Of a stretch of DNA of 64,000 nucleotides, positions 36,313-49,296 are shown piece by piece. Numbering within the stretch: position 1 is the first letter of the stretch; every line of letters begins with the position of its first letter. Both the position numbers and the translations under genes were made by a program. This stretch comes from Myxococcota bacterium (GTDB taxonomy: Bacteria > Myxococcota > B64-G9), in contig JAKLGA010000003.1 in assembly GCA_022710975.1 (NCBI GenBank), forward strand, positions 434,001-498,000, written 5' to 3'. The notes below the pieces were generated by a model that saw only the letters and a list, made by a program, of their open reading frames with translations, searched no databases and was not told where the DNA came from.

Positions 36313-37143
36313 TCAGCCGCCGTACTTCTTCTCGGCGGCCCCGAACAGGGCGGCGTCCACGGGCACGATGCGGGTGAGGTGCATCTCGGCGCAGATGGCC
36401 TTGCCCTTCTCCCCGTCGCACACCTGGAGCAGCCCCTTGACCAGGGCGTCCCGCTCCGCGGCCGGGAGGGCGTCGCCGAGGACCACCACCGGGATGGGGG
36501 GCAGGGGCGCCGAGGCGTGGATGGAGCGCAGCTCCTTCCCCCCGGTCATCTCGCGCGCCTTGGCGAGCTGGCTGTCGTCGAGCGTGGTGGCGTCGCACTC
36601 GCCGCGCAACACGCCCCGCACGCCCTTGAGGGCCTGGCGCACGGGCTTGAGCTTCCAGGCCTTGGCGGCGTCCACCTGGCCATCGAGCACCACCGCCGTC
36701 AGGTAGCGGGGGTACTCCCCGAGCGTCGAGCACACCCGCTTGCCGGCCAGGTCGGCCAGCGCCTTGAGGGCCGGGTCCTTGACCACCACGTGCAGCCGCG
36801 GGGTGATGAGCTCGGCGCTCTCGACCTGCAGCACGGGCTTGAGCTGGAGCTGCTGGCGGAGCTCGAAGTACAGCGGCGGCTCGAGCAGGGCCAGACCCGG
36901 CTTGACCTCGGCCAGGTAGCCGGTGGTGGCCTTCCTGGAGGTCAGGAACTTCCCGGCCAGCGAGCTGGCCGGCCAGCCGATGGCCCCCTCCAGGTGGCGC
37001 AGGAAGCGATCGAGGAAAGGCTGGGCCGTGGCGGTGTCCCCGCCGAGGCGGGTCACGTGGATGGCCACGTCGTGGGGACCGGCCTGGGCGGCGCTCGCCC
37101 ACAGGCCGAGCAGCGCAGCGGCGGCTAGCAAGCCAGCTCGCAT
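36313..37143 (-). CDS. PhnD-like periplasmic substrate-binding protein
   Basis: The 276-residue product has a signal peptide ending SAAQA-GPHD and the layout of phosphate/phosphonate-type (PhnD, PF12974) binding proteins. FLDRFLRHLEGAIGW is followed by the lysine-rich first lobe and the hinge segment DLAGKRVCSTLGEYPRYLTAVVL, which includes the typical AGKRV motif. No ABC permease or ATPase gene is nearby. Within this operon it may bind a small ligand or lipid headgroup for sensing or transport. AGGAGG precedes the ATG. Confidence 0.7.
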   Translation of the reverse strand: MRAGLLAAAALLGLWASAAQAGPHDVAIHVTRLGGDTATAQPFLDRFLRHLEGAIGWPASSLAGKFLTSRKATTGYLAEVKPGLALLEPPLYFELRQQLQLKPVLQVESAELITPRLHVVVKDPALKALADLAGKRVCSTLGEYPRYLTAVVLDGQVDAAKAWKLKPVRQALKGVRGVLRGECDATTLDDSQLAKAREMTGGKELRSIHASAPLPPIPVVVLGDALPAAERDALVKGLLQVCDGEKGKAICAEMHLTRIVPVDAALFGAAEKKYGG

Positions 37144-37168
37144 GGGAGTCCTCCTGGGTGGGGATCGT

Positions 37169-38005
37169 TCAGTCGAGGTGCAGCTCGCCCTTCTCGGCGA
37201 CGTTCTTGAGCTCCTTCAGCCAGCGCCCGCGGGCGTCGCCGTAAGGGCCCTGCTCGATCATGGCCTTGGCCCGCTTCAGCAGCATGGTGGCGTCCGCGGA
37301 CTCGGCCTCCTCCTCGGCGTCCACCAGGGCCAGGGCCAGGAAGATGAGGTTCAGCGGGTGATCCGGGTACTCCTGCACCGCGCGGCGCAGGTACTTCATG
37401 GCCTTGTCGCTGTCCCCGATGCCGTCGGGCCAGGGCGGGGCCAGCAGGTAGAGGGTGCCGAGCATCCGCAGCGGCCCGCCCTGCTCCTCCTCCGGCGCCA
37501 GCGCGACCGCCTCGAGCAGCGCCTTCTCCAGGACCCGGACGTTCTTCAGGGCCAGGGCCGCGTGGTCGCGGGCGGCCAGGCCCAGGTTGATGGACAGGTA
37601 GTACTGGACCCGGCCAGGCTCGGGGCTGCCGTGCTCGTAGGCGATCTCGGCCCAGCGCACGCCCTCGGTCGCCAGCCGGTCGCGGTCGTCCGGGTTGGAG
37701 GTCCGGTCGGCCAGCAGGTAGCAGATGCGGGCCGGGGTCCCGGTCCAGTGCACCTCGTACGGGATGGGCGAGGTGCGCAGCTTGTGGAGCGCGCAGCGCA
37801 GCTCGTCCGACGAGGTGGTGTGGTCGAAGGCGCTGGCGTGCTCGGCCAGGTCCAGCATGCCGTAGTCCGGGCAGCTGTCCATGGTGGACAGCACGACCAG
37901 GTCCTTGGGCAGGTTCCAGATGCAGCCCGCCTGGAGCAGGCCGACGGCCACCGCCAGCAGCGGACCGAGGAGGCGGGCGTTGTGCACCTTCGGCCTTGAC
38001 GGCAT
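37169..38005 (-). CDS. TPR-like lipoprotein similar to TRAP-associated TatT
   Basis: The 278-residue product has a lipobox (LLQAGC, Cys27). The body is helical and TPR-like: EKALLEAVALAPEEEQGGPLRMLGTLYLLAPPWPDGIGDSDKAMKYLRRAVQEYP resembles the TatT (T-component) core, shown here in parts at about 150-215. TatT proteins pair with ligand-binding proteins in the periplasm. The neighbouring PhnD-like protein could be its partner. It is the first gene of the minus unit and has a good promoter at 38053-38081. AGGAGCG lies before the ATG. The family call is tentative. Confidence 0.65.
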   Translation of the reverse strand: MPSRPKVHNARLLGPLLAVAVGLLQAGCIWNLPKDLVVLSTMDSCPDYGMLDLAEHASAFDHTTSSDELRCALHKLRTSPIPYEVHWTGTPARICYLLADRTSNPDDRDRLATEGVRWAEIAYEHGSPEPGRVQYYLSINLGLAARDHAALALKNVRVLEKALLEAVALAPEEEQGGPLRMLGTLYLLAPPWPDGIGDSDKAMKYLRRAVQEYPDHPLNLIFLALALVDAEEEAESADATMLLKRAKAMIEQGPYGDARGRWLKELKNVAEKGELHLD

Positions 38006-38052
38006 GTTGGGGTCGCTCCTGAGACTCCCCTCCAGCGGCCACGGGCGGAGTC

Positions 38053-38081
38053 ATTGTGTTATGCAACCAACCGGATGTCAA
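38053..38081 (-). promoter_or_regulatory. Sigma70-type promoter of the TatT/PhnD/MMPL operon
   Basis: On the minus strand, TTGACA (38081-38076), a 17-bp spacer and CACAAT (38058-38053) give a perfect -35 box and a fair -10 box, about 48 bp before the ATG. The region is locally AT-rich compared with its surroundings. Confidence 0.65.
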
Positions 38082-38184
38082 TGTCTTTTCCATCCATTTC
38101 GCCCCGGGAACACGCCCTGGGTTCCGCCGGTTGGACGGGGCGGTGCGCGCCGGGCTTCATCCGCCGCGCGGCCGACGGGCGGGC

Positions 38185-38212
38185 TTGCATCCCCCAGCAT
38201 CGCCTGTAGAAT
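38185..38212 (+). promoter_or_regulatory. Sigma70-type promoter of exbB/exbD
   Basis: TTGCAT (38185-38190), a 16-bp spacer and TAGAAT (38207-38212) precede the exbB ATG by about 38 bp. Confidence 0.6.
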
Positions 38213-38249
38213 GCCGGTGCGGCTCGAGCCGCCAGAAGGGACGCGCCTC

Positions 38250-38903
38250 ATGTTCGAGGGCAAGTCGGTCCTGGACATCGTCAACATGGGCGGCTTCACC
38301 ATGTACATCCTGCTGGTGTGCTCGGTGATCTCGCTGACCATCGTCCTGGAGCGGGTGATCCACTACCGGCGCAAGCGCGTGGATCGGCTGGAGTTCATGG
38401 GGCGGATCCGCGCCGAGGTGGAGAAGGGCGCCTACGACGTGGCGGTCACCATCTGCGCCATGCAGGACAAGCCCGTGGCCAACGTGGTCGAGGCGGGCCT
38501 GAAGCGCCACGCCCGCTCCCCCGAGGAGGTGAGCCAGGCCATGGAGCGGGAGATCCTGGCCGAGACCACCCGGCTGGAGCAGTTCACCGGGGCGGTGGGG
38601 GTGATCGGCTCGACGGCCGTGTACATCGGCCTGTTCGGCACCGTGCTGGGCATCGTCAGCGCCTTCCACAACATCTCGGTCACCGGCTCGGGCGGCCTGC
38701 CGGTGGTCATCTCCGGGGTGGCCGAGGCCCTCATCTGCACCGCCACGGGCCTGCTGGTCGCCGTGCCCGCGGTCATCGCCCACAGCTACCTCAACCGCCG
38801 GGTCGACCGCTTCGTCGTGGACATGGAGTACTGCTCCTCCGAGACGAAGGAGTTGCTGCTGGGCAGGAGCGGCGCCGATGCCAGCCAAGACGCGGCGAAG
38901 TAG
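38250..38903 (+). CDS. exbB: ExbB/TolQ/MotA-family proton-channel protein
   Basis: The 217-residue product has three membrane segments (about 14-34, 125-145 and 160-185) and the family core GVIGSTAVYIGLFGTVLGIVSAF followed by GVAEALICTATGLLVAVPAV, which lines the proton path. With ExbD it turns the proton gradient into work on a TonB- or TolA-like protein. The partner gene exbD overlaps by 26 bp. The nearest TonB-like gene is 7 kb away at 46542-47579. ExbB and TolQ are hard to tell apart by sequence alone. Confidence 0.88.
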   Translation: MFEGKSVLDIVNMGGFTMYILLVCSVISLTIVLERVIHYRRKRVDRLEFMGRIRAEVEKGAYDVAVTICAMQDKPVANVVEAGLKRHARSPEEVSQAMEREILAETTRLEQFTGAVGVIGSTAVYIGLFGTVLGIVSAFHNISVTGSGGLPVVISGVAEALICTATGLLVAVPAVIAHSYLNRRVDRFVVDMEYCSSETKELLLGRSGADASQDAAK

Positions 38904-39309
38904 GGTCGTCTCCGAGATCAACATCACACCGTTCACCGATGTGGTGCTGGTCCTGCTGATCATCTTCATGATCACCACCCCGCTGATGCTGGACGCGGAC
39001 CACAACAAGGGCGCCAGCGAGGCGGGCTTCGACGTCAGCCTGCCCCAGGCCAAGGGCAACGCCCTGCCCGCGGCGTCCGGCCACGTGGTCATCTCGGTGC
39101 TCGACGACGGGCGCGTGGTCATGGGCGGCGAGGTGGTGGAGCCCGAGGCGCTGCGGGAGAAGCTGGAGCGCATCAAGCACCGCGATCCCGACACGCTGGT
39201 GATCATCCAGGCCGACCGGATGGTGTACCACTGGCACGTGGTCCAGGTCATGGATCAGGCCTCGGCGGTGGGCCTGCGGCGGATCGCCGTGGCGACCGAG
39301 GAGAAGTGA
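38878..39309 (+). CDS. exbD: ExbD/TolR-family biopolymer transport protein
   Basis: The 143-residue product has one N-terminal membrane segment with the channel aspartate in [18 protein letters not shown] (Asp21), followed by a periplasmic domain ending in [19 protein letters not shown]. This is the standard ExbD/TolR pattern. It overlaps the exbB gene by 26 bp, which indicates coupled translation. Confidence 0.9.
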   Translation: MPAKTRRSRVVSEINITPFTDVVLVLLIIFMITTPLMLDADHNKGASEAGFDVSLPQAKGNALPAASGHVVISVLDDGRVVMGGEVVEPEALREKLERIKHRDPDTLVIIQADRMVYHWHVVQVMDQASAVGLRRIAVATEEK

Positions 39310-39403
39310 GCCCGGGCCGGCGCCTGGAGGTGGCACGCCGCCGGGCCCTCCGGTAGAATGGGCTGCCGCCGGCGGACTCCGATCCGGCGGGAGGGGAGCG
39401 AGC

Positions 39404-41884
39404 ATGCTGCGCTGGCGCCTGGTGTGGCTGTGCGTCGGATTGGCCGTGGCCCTGCTGGGCTGCGGGAACGAGGGCTCGACCAGGGTGCCCTGCACCGAGG
39501 TGGACGGGGGCACGGGTTGCCACCCGGGCTACTCGTGCATCGAGGGCGCCTGCGTGTGCAACATCGACTGCCCGCCGCGCCAGCACTGCGAGGTGGATCC
39601 GGTCTACGGCCTGGCCGCCTGCGTGGACGACGACGTCCCGGACGGCGGCACGGCCGACTCGGACGGCGACGGCGTGGTGGACTCCCGGGACAACTGCCCG
39701 GCCACGGCCAACCCGGGCCAGGACGACATGGACCTCGACGGGCGCGGCGACGCCTGCGATCTCGACAACGACAACGATGGGGTGCCGGACGCGACCGACA
39801 ACTGCTGGGACGGCGACCCCGCCCACGCCGACAACTGGAACCCCGTCCAGTCGGATCTGGATCACGACGGCTCCGGCGAGAGCTGCGACTGCGACGACGA
39901 CGGCGACGGGCTGTGCGACCCCCAGCCGCCCGCGCTCGGCTGCCGCGCGGACGAGAGCTGCCAGGGCGCGGACAACTGCCCGCTGCGCTCGAACCCCGAT
40001 CAGGCCGACCTGAACGGCAACGGCGTGGGCGACGCGTGCGAGACGGATCAGGACGGCGACGGCGTGGACGACGGGGAGGACAACTGCCCGGCGGTGCCCA
40101 ACGCCGACCAGGCCGACGCGGACCACGACGGGCAGGGGAACGCGTGCGACCCGGACGACGACGGCGACGGCGTGGGGGACGGCGTGGACAACTGCCCGCA
40201 GGCCTCGAACGCCAGCCAGACCGACACGAACGGCGACGGCCAGGGGGACGCCTGCGACACCGACGACGACGGCGACGGGCTGGCGGACGGGCAGGACAAC
40301 TGCCGGCGCACCCCCAACGCGGACCAGGCCGACGCCAACGTGGACGGCGTGGGGGACGCCTGCGACCCGGACGGCGACGGGGTGGACAGCCTGGACGACA
40401 ACTGCCCGGCGGTCGCCAACCCGCGCCAGACCAACAACGACCGCAACCTCTGGTGCCAGGACCCGAACGGCGGCGGCTTCCCCTGCGGCGACGGGCAGGG
40501 CGACGCCTGCGACCCCGACGACGACAACGACGGCGTGCCGGACGCCAGCGACAACTGCCCGCTGGTGCCCAACTTCGAGCAGACCGACACGGACGGGGAC
40601 GGGCGCGGGGACTCCTGCCGCACCGATCTCGACGGCGACGGCTGGCCGGACGAGAACGACAACTGCCCGGCGGTGGCCAACGACCAGCAGCAGGACAGCG
40701 AGCGCGACGAGGCGGGCCAGGAGGTGGGCGACGGGGTGGGCGACGCCTGCGACAACTGCCCCGGGCACATCAACGCCGGCCAGGGCGACCTGGACGGGGA
40801 CGGCTACGGCAACCCCTGCGACCCGGACGCGGACGCCGACCGGGTGCCGGACAGCCTGGACAACTGCGATCGCGCGGCCAACCCGGACCAGCTCGACACC
40901 GACCACGACGGCGAGGGGGACGCCTGCGACGACGACGACGACGGGGACGGGGTGGACGACGGGGAGGACTCCTGCCCCCTGCAGGCCAACCCGCGGCCGG
41001 TGTGCGCCGCCGACGCGGACTGCGCCACCGCCTCGGCCGGCACGGTGTGCGTGAAGGATCCGCCGGAGGCGCCCGAGGGCGTGTGCGACGGCCAGCCGCC
41101 CTGCAACCCGGACACCGACGGCGACGGCATCCCCAACGACACCGACAACTGCCCCCAGGTGGCCAACAACGGCCAGGCCGACGGGGACGGGGACGGCGCT
41201 GGCGACGCCTGCGACAACTGCCCGGCCATCGCCAACGCGGGCCAGGCCGACGGGGACGGGGACGGCGACGGCGACGCCTGCGACAACTGCCCGGCCATCG
41301 CCAACCCGGCCCAGACCGACGGGGACGGGGACGGGCCGGGCGACGCCTGCGACAACTGCCCGGCCCTGTCCAACCCCGGGCAGGAGGACGGGGACGGGGA
41401 CGGCGTGGGCGACGCTTGCGACGCGCCGGACGACGCGGACAGCGACGGCGATCCGGACGCCACCGACTGCGCCCCGGCCGATCCGCTGGTCTACCACGGC
41501 GCCGCCGAGGCGTGCGACGGCGTGGACAACAACTGCGACCTGGCCACGGACGAGGGCTTCCCGGACACGGACACGGACGGCCAGGCCGACTGCGTGGACC
41601 CCGACGACGACGGCGACGGGTCGCCGGACGGGGACGACTGCGCGCCGCTCGACCTCGCCGTGTACCCGGGCGCCGCCGAGGCGTGCGACGGCGTGGACAA
41701 CAACTGCGACCTGGCCACGGACGAGGGCTTCCCGGACACGGACACGGACGGCGAGGCCGACTGCGTGGATCCAGACGACGACGGCGACGGCGTCCTGGAC
41801 GGCGACGACAACTGCCCGCTGGTGGAGAACCCCGGCCAGGAGGACGCGGACGGGGACGGGATCGGGGACGCCTGCGACGTGTGA
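39404..41884 (+). CDS. Lipoprotein with thrombospondin type 3 and MopE-type repeats
   Basis: The 826-residue product has a lipobox (ALLGC, Cys22). A short Cys-rich module (about 30-65) precedes more than a dozen calcium-binding thrombospondin type 3 repeats of the form DxDGDGVxDxxDNCPxxxNxxQxDxDxDGxGDACD. Two MopE-type copper-binding-like units, [17 protein letters not shown], lie near the end. It should be an outer-membrane-anchored, Ca2+-stiffened rod on the cell surface or in the periplasm. TAGAAT at 39354-39359 is a likely -10 box; GGGAGGGGAG precedes the ATG. Confidence 0.93.
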   Translation: MLRWRLVWLCVGLAVALLGCGNEGSTRVPCTEVDGGTGCHPGYSCIEGACVCNIDCPPRQHCEVDPVYGLAACVDDDVPDGGTADSDGDGVVDSRDNCPATANPGQDDMDLDGRGDACDLDNDNDGVPDATDNCWDGDPAHADNWNPVQSDLDHDGSGESCDCDDDGDGLCDPQPPALGCRADESCQGADNCPLRSNPDQADLNGNGVGDACETDQDGDGVDDGEDNCPAVPNADQADADHDGQGNACDPDDDGDGVGDGVDNCPQASNASQTDTNGDGQGDACDTDDDGDGLADGQDNCRRTPNADQADANVDGVGDACDPDGDGVDSLDDNCPAVANPRQTNNDRNLWCQDPNGGGFPCGDGQGDACDPDDDNDGVPDASDNCPLVPNFEQTDTDGDGRGDSCRTDLDGDGWPDENDNCPAVANDQQQDSERDEAGQEVGDGVGDACDNCPGHINAGQGDLDGDGYGNPCDPDADADRVPDSLDNCDRAANPDQLDTDHDGEGDACDDDDDGDGVDDGEDSCPLQANPRPVCAADADCATASAGTVCVKDPPEAPEGVCDGQPPCNPDTDGDGIPNDTDNCPQVANNGQADGDGDGAGDACDNCPAIANAGQADGDGDGDGDACDNCPAIANPAQTDGDGDGPGDACDNCPALSNPGQEDGDGDGVGDACDAPDDADSDGDPDATDCAPADPLVYHGAAEACDGVDNNCDLATDEGFPDTDTDGQADCVDPDDDGDGSPDGDDCAPLDLAVYPGAAEACDGVDNNCDLATDEGFPDTDTDGEADCVDPDDDGDGVLDGDDNCPLVENPGQEDADGDGIGDACDV
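41144..41419 (+). repeat. Four tandem 69-bp coding repeats
   Basis: Units starting at 41144, 41213, 41282 and 41351 each encode a 23-residue thrombospondin type 3 unit ([23 protein letters not shown]). High base identity suggests recent expansion. Confidence 0.85.
41498..41768 (+). repeat. Duplicated MopE-type segment, 171-bp offset
   Basis: Segments 41498-41597 and 41669-41768 are nearly identical: the first 84 bp match exactly, then one mismatch is followed by further identity. They encode the [14 protein letters not shown] motif and the next residues. Confidence 0.85.
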
Positions 41885-41894
41885 GCGTGAGCGG

Positions 41895-42779
41895 ATGACC
41901 ACGGACGACACCGAGCGCACCGACGAGATCCCGCCCGTGGTCCCCGCGCCTGCCGGGCCCACCCCGCCCGCCCAGACCGCGCCGCCCCTGGCCGGTCCGG
42001 AGGACTTCCAGGAGGGCCCCACGACCCTCAACCCGGCCCTGTCCGAGGCCCTGGCGGCGCAGACCGCGGAGCCCGGCGAGGCCCGGCGCGAGGCCATCTA
42101 CCGGGACATCGTCAAGCAGGAGATCTCCTTCTCGCGGGCCACCGGCTACGACCGCGAGTGCACGGCGGTGGTGTCGCTGGCGGAGCTGGCCCGGCGGGAG
42201 GAGGCCCGCCTCGAGGCCGAGCGCGCGGGCCTGGCGCCCGAGGCCGCGTTCCCCGACGACGACGACGACGAGCCCACCACCGAGATCCACTCCCCGGTCC
42301 TGTCGGTCGGCCAGTTCATCGACGTGCTCCGGGCGGCCGAGACGGTCGAGGAGGTGGCCGGGGTGCTGGTGGAGGTGGTGGCCCGGCTGGTGCCGCGGGT
42401 GCTGCTGCTGTGGGAGCGGCGCGGGCGGCTGTACGGCTTCGCCTCGCGGGGCATGGGCCTGAGCGAGGTGAAGCTGCTGACCATCGAGCTGCCCAAGGGG
42501 GTCATGCAGCAGATGACCGCCTGCGAGCTGGAGCTCGACTCCTTCGTCGGCCCGCCCTGCAGCGAGGGCATGATCCCCAGGTTCTTCGAGCTGTTGGGAG
42601 AGGTCCCCAGGGAGGTCCTGCTGATCCCCGCCCAGGTCACGCCCGACGATCGCTGGCTGCTGTACGCCGACAACGGCGACGCGCCCCTGCCGGCCCTCGA
42701 GCTGCGCATGCTGGAGGTGCTGGCCGCCCGCGCCGGGGCCCGGGCGGACTGGCTGCTCGACCGCCGGTCGCTCTGGTAA
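41895..42779 (+). CDS. Hypothetical cytoplasmic protein, possibly GAF-like
   Basis: The 294-residue product has no signal peptide or membrane segment. Residues 1-50 are Pro/Thr-rich and probably disordered, a poly-acidic stretch (DDDDDEP) follows at about 117, and residues 135-290 look like one alpha/beta domain (FIDVLRAAETVEEVAGVLVEVVARLVPRVLLLWERRGRLYG resembles the start of a GAF fold; quoted in part at 138-175). It starts 10 bp after the TSP3 gene. It is followed by Ser/Thr kinase 2 and might be its substrate, but that is a guess. Confidence 0.7.
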   Translation: MTTDDTERTDEIPPVVPAPAGPTPPAQTAPPLAGPEDFQEGPTTLNPALSEALAAQTAEPGEARREAIYRDIVKQEISFSRATGYDRECTAVVSLAELARREEARLEAERAGLAPEAAFPDDDDDEPTTEIHSPVLSVGQFIDVLRAAETVEEVAGVLVEVVARLVPRVLLLWERRGRLYGFASRGMGLSEVKLLTIELPKGVMQQMTACELELDSFVGPPCSEGMIPRFFELLGEVPREVLLIPAQVTPDDRWLLYADNGDAPLPALELRMLEVLAARAGARADWLLDRRSLW

Positions 42780-42800
42780 ATCGTTGCGGCGTCCGGAGAT

Positions 42801-42829
42801 TTGACCCTCCAGGATCCATCCCCTACAAT
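42801..42829 (+). promoter_or_regulatory. Strong sigma70-type promoter of Ser/Thr kinase 2
   Basis: TTGACC (42801-42806), an exact 17-bp spacer and TACAAT (42824-42829) match five of six positions in each box. The predicted start near 42836 leaves about 22 nt of leader with GGGAGAG before the ATG. Confidence 0.75.
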
Positions 42830-42857
42830 CGCCCCGGGGTCGTGTGCGGGAGAGTGC

Positions 42858-45086
<2,229 letters not shown>

Positions 45087-45117
45087 GGCGGAACCCCCAC
45101 GGGGGTCTGGAGCGCCC

Positions 45118-46541
<1,424 letters not shown>

Positions 46542-46545
<4 letters not shown>

Positions 46546-47579
46546 TCCCCGAGGCTCCCGCGGAAGCGCTCGAAGGCCACGTGCACCGGCACCCAGCCCT
46601 GCACCACGGGGAAGGGCTCGGCCAGGTGCAGCACCTCGTTGATGTACGTGTCCAGGCAGTAGCTGCCGGTGGAGCGGACGAGCTGGTAGCCGAGCGCGTA
46701 GCCCCGGGGGCCGATCAGGAAGCGCAGCTCCGCCCGGCCCTGGGCCTCGCGGCAGCCCCAGGCGGTGTCGTGCACCAGCGGGGTGACCGCGTCGAGGCGC
46801 GCCTGGATGCTGTCGATGAGCGGCTGGCGGTCGCCCTCCACCGGGATGGGCGGGCCCTCGAGCGCGGCCCGGACCAGGGCGGCCTCGGCCGGGCTCAGCC
46901 CCTCCAGCCCGTGCGTGTGGGCCACGAAGGGCAGCCCGGCGGGCGGCGCGGCGGCCGGGTCGGCGCGCTCCGCGAGCGACGGCGCCGGGGGCTGCGCGGT
47001 GGGCGAGCCGGGCGCCGCGAGCGCGTACCGGTCCTGGAGGGGCTCCGCCCGGAACGCCTCGGCGGCGGCGTCCGCGCGGACCTGCAGCCAGGCGGGTCGC
47101 TCGAGCCGGGGCCGCTCGATCTCACGCGAGACCAGGCGCACCCGGCACTCCACCACGGGCTCCAGGGCGGCCAGGGCCTCGGAGGAAGTGGGGGCGGGCG
47201 GACGCGACGAGGGCGCGGCCAGGGCCAGGCGCGCCGGAGGGGCGGGGCGGGGCGCGACCGTCCGGGACGGGGCCAGGCGCTCCGGCCCGGGCACCGCGGG
47301 CGCGCTCGCCGCGGGCCGGGCCGCGTCCGCGCGGGCGGGCTCGGGTGCGCTGGGCGCGAGCGGGCGCGGCGCATCCACCGGGGCGGCCGGACGCTCCGCG
47401 CGCACCAGCTCCACCTCGACCACGCGGGGGGGCTCCACGGGTTGCTCCCGGGGCGGCGGGGCGGTCCAGAGCACGGCCGGCAGGCCGATCAGCACGAACG
47501 CGTGCACCAGCGCCGAGAGCGCCAGGCTCAGCGCCTCGCGGTGTCTGCGCTCCGCCGGGCCGCGCACGCGCCACCTCAC
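46542..47579 (-). CDS. TonB-like energy-transducing periplasmic protein
   Basis: The 345-residue product has one N-terminal membrane segment (about 15-37, LSLALSALVHAFVLIGLPAVL), a long Pro/Ala/Arg-rich periplasm-spanning region and a C-terminal domain (about 270-345). There, GRAELRFLIGPRGYALGYQLVRSTGSYCLD and PFPVV resemble the TonB C-terminal fold (quoted from 275-310). GTG at 47579 overlaps the previous stop (GTGA); GTG at 47567 with GAGGTG upstream is an alternative. The ExbB/ExbD pair at 38250 may energise it. Confidence 0.7.
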
Positions 47580-48601
47580 TTGCCGCGCGCGCGCTGGCAG
47601 TCCGCGGCCAGGGCCGAGAGCGCCTCGGCGTGCACGGCGGAGATCACCTCGCCCACGAAGGGCTCGGGCATGAAGTCGTTGAAGGCCGCGTAGGAGCCCG
47701 CCTGGAGCATGCTGGTCCGCAGCCACAGGAGCCCGCGCTGGGCGGCCTCGCGCTCGTCGGCCAGCGGGCTGGCGCCGAGCGCCATGACCGCGTAGGCCGA
47801 GGGCTGGGTCTCGTTGGCCAGCCAGGCGCCCGAGGGCTGCTGCGCCTGGAGCAGGTCGCGCCGGAAGCGGGCCACCACCGGGGCGTGGCGGGCGGCGTCC
47901 AGGCGCTCGAGGGCCGGCACCAGCGCCGCCGCGGACACCAGCGAGAAGCGCGGGTCCTTGGCCGGCAGGTACCACTCGGCCGAGCGGCGGATGACCTCCT
48001 CGGCCAGCTGCTGGGCGTAGGCCTGCTCCCCGAGCGCCAGCGCGGCCCGCAGGGTGAGGGCGACGTCGAAGCCCACCAGCGCGGGCGCGCCCGCGCGCGC
48101 CCTGGCGATGCGGGCCACCTCGGCCCGGCCGTCGGGCGAGACCGCGACCACCCGGCTCCACAGCTCGCGGGCGGCGGCCAGGTAGACCGGGTCGCCGGTG
48201 GCCTGGGACAGCCGCGCCAGCAGCTCCACGTCGGGCTTGAACGGCGTGGCCAGGTCGGCCTCCGCGGCCAGGCGGCCCTCGGCGTACCGCCAGGCGGCCC
48301 GCAGGGCGGGCTCGTTCCCGGCGGCCTGGTGGGCCTCGAGCAGGGAGAGCGAGATGAGCCCGGTCAGGTTGGGCGCCACCTGGTTGCCGCCCACCACCCA
48401 GCTCCAGCCCAGGGACTCCTCCCCGCCCGCGCGCACCTGGCTCGCGACCAGGAAACCGGCCGCGCGCGAGGTGGCCTCGCAGCTGTCCATCGCCAGGTTC
48501 GGCTGGTACTGGGAGGCGAGCGGCGGCTCGGCCCGGGCGAGCGCCGGGAGGGTCAGGGCAGCCGTCCACACGATCGTCCAGCTCATCGTTCCTCTCGGCA
48601 T
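47576..48601 (-). CDS. Exported alpha-helical protein, possibly terpenoid-cyclase/six-hairpin-like fold
   Basis: The 341-residue product has a signal peptide (TIVWTAALTLPALARA). The mature protein is made of paired helices with repeated small-residue turns and QQPSGAWLANETQPSAYAVMALG, reminiscent of alpha/alpha-toroid proteins such as prenyltransferase-like repeats. No catalytic motif (for example DXDD) is present, so an enzyme name is not justified. AGGAG precedes the ATG at 48601. It overlaps the TonB-like gene by 4 bp and probably acts with it. Confidence 0.65.
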   Translation of the reverse strand: MPRGTMSWTIVWTAALTLPALARAEPPLASQYQPNLAMDSCEATSRAAGFLVASQVRAGGEESLGWSWVVGGNQVAPNLTGLISLSLLEAHQAAGNEPALRAAWRYAEGRLAAEADLATPFKPDVELLARLSQATGDPVYLAAARELWSRVVAVSPDGRAEVARIARARAGAPALVGFDVALTLRAALALGEQAYAQQLAEEVIRRSAEWYLPAKDPRFSLVSAAALVPALERLDAARHAPVVARFRRDLLQAQQPSGAWLANETQPSAYAVMALGASPLADEREAAQRGLLWLRTSMLQAGSYAAFNDFMPEPFVGEVISAVHAEALSALAADCQRARGK

Positions 48602-48713
48602 GGTCCCTCTCCTGGGTTTCAGAAGATATACTTTGTCCGTTAGAGTACCATGCCGCCTTACGGCGCGCCAGGGGCGGCTCGACCGGGTTTTTGACGCGCC
48701 GCGAAAAAAGTCC

Positions 48714-48742
48714 TTGACAACCATGACGCGATGCGTTACCTT
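48714..48742 (+). promoter_or_regulatory. Sigma70-type promoter of the phasin-like gene
   Basis: A perfect TTGACA (48714-48719), an exact 17-bp spacer and TACCTT (48737-48742), preceded by an A-tract (GCGAAAAAAG). The leader to the ATG at 48812 would be about 63 nt. This is the best sigma70 -35 box on the plus strand of the window. Confidence 0.7.
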
Positions 48743-48811
48743 GCCGGCTGTCGATGACGGAAATGCTTCCGCCGGCCGAGCCGAGCGGAACCCAAGGGGA
48801 AGGAACGCGCC

Positions 48812-49222
48812 ATGAACCCGAAGCAGATCGCCGAGAACGTGCCGAATTTCGTCAAGCAGACCATGGGGATGGCCCAGATGCGGCTCACCCGCATCCAGGG
48901 CGACGCCCGCAAGGTGGTCAAGGGCACCTGGAAGAAGCTCCTTGCGACCCCCTCGCTCAAGCGGGTGGAGAGCACCGTGGAGGGCTGGCGCCGCGACTAC
49001 CAGAAGAGGATGGACCTGGCCAAGATCCGCAAGCAGGCCGAGCGGGTGGGCCACGACGCGTTCCGCACGGTGGGCATCGCCACCCAGGCGGATCTGAAGA
49101 ACGTGATGCGCCAGCTCGACAACCTGCGCTCCGACGTGCGGAAGCTCAGCAAGAAGGCCGATCACCGCCGCTCGCACAACCGTAACCACAACCGCAACCA
49201 GGCCCAGAAGCCCACGGCCTGA
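48812..49222 (+). CDS. Small basic coiled-coil protein, phasin-like
   Basis: The 136-residue, strongly basic, helical product has no signal peptide. The segment VGIATQADLKNVMRQLDNLRSDVRKLSKK (about 92-121) resembles the C-terminal coiled coil of polyhydroxyalkanoate granule-associated proteins, which read GxPTRxDVxAL followed by a heptad helix. The tail RRSHNRNHNRNQ is His/Asn/Arg-rich and could bind nucleic acid. No PHA synthase is in the window, though two thiolases are. A strong promoter suggests high expression. Assignment tentative. Confidence 0.6.
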   Translation: MNPKQIAENVPNFVKQTMGMAQMRLTRIQGDARKVVKGTWKKLLATPSLKRVESTVEGWRRDYQKRMDLAKIRKQAERVGHDAFRTVGIATQADLKNVMRQLDNLRSDVRKLSKKADHRRSHNRNHNRNQAQKPTA

Positions 49223-49266
49223 TCCGTCCCCTGGTTCGTTCGATTCGGGCAGTCCACCCTGACCCG

Positions 49267-49285
49267 CCCCGGAACTCTCCCGGGG
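49267..49285. terminator. Short GC hairpin between convergent genes
   Basis: CCCCGG, a 7-nt loop and CCGGGG lie in the 74-bp gap between the phasin-like gene and lgt, without a T-run. It may act as a weak two-way terminator. Confidence 0.35.
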
Positions 49286-49296
49286 AGGGCTGCGCC

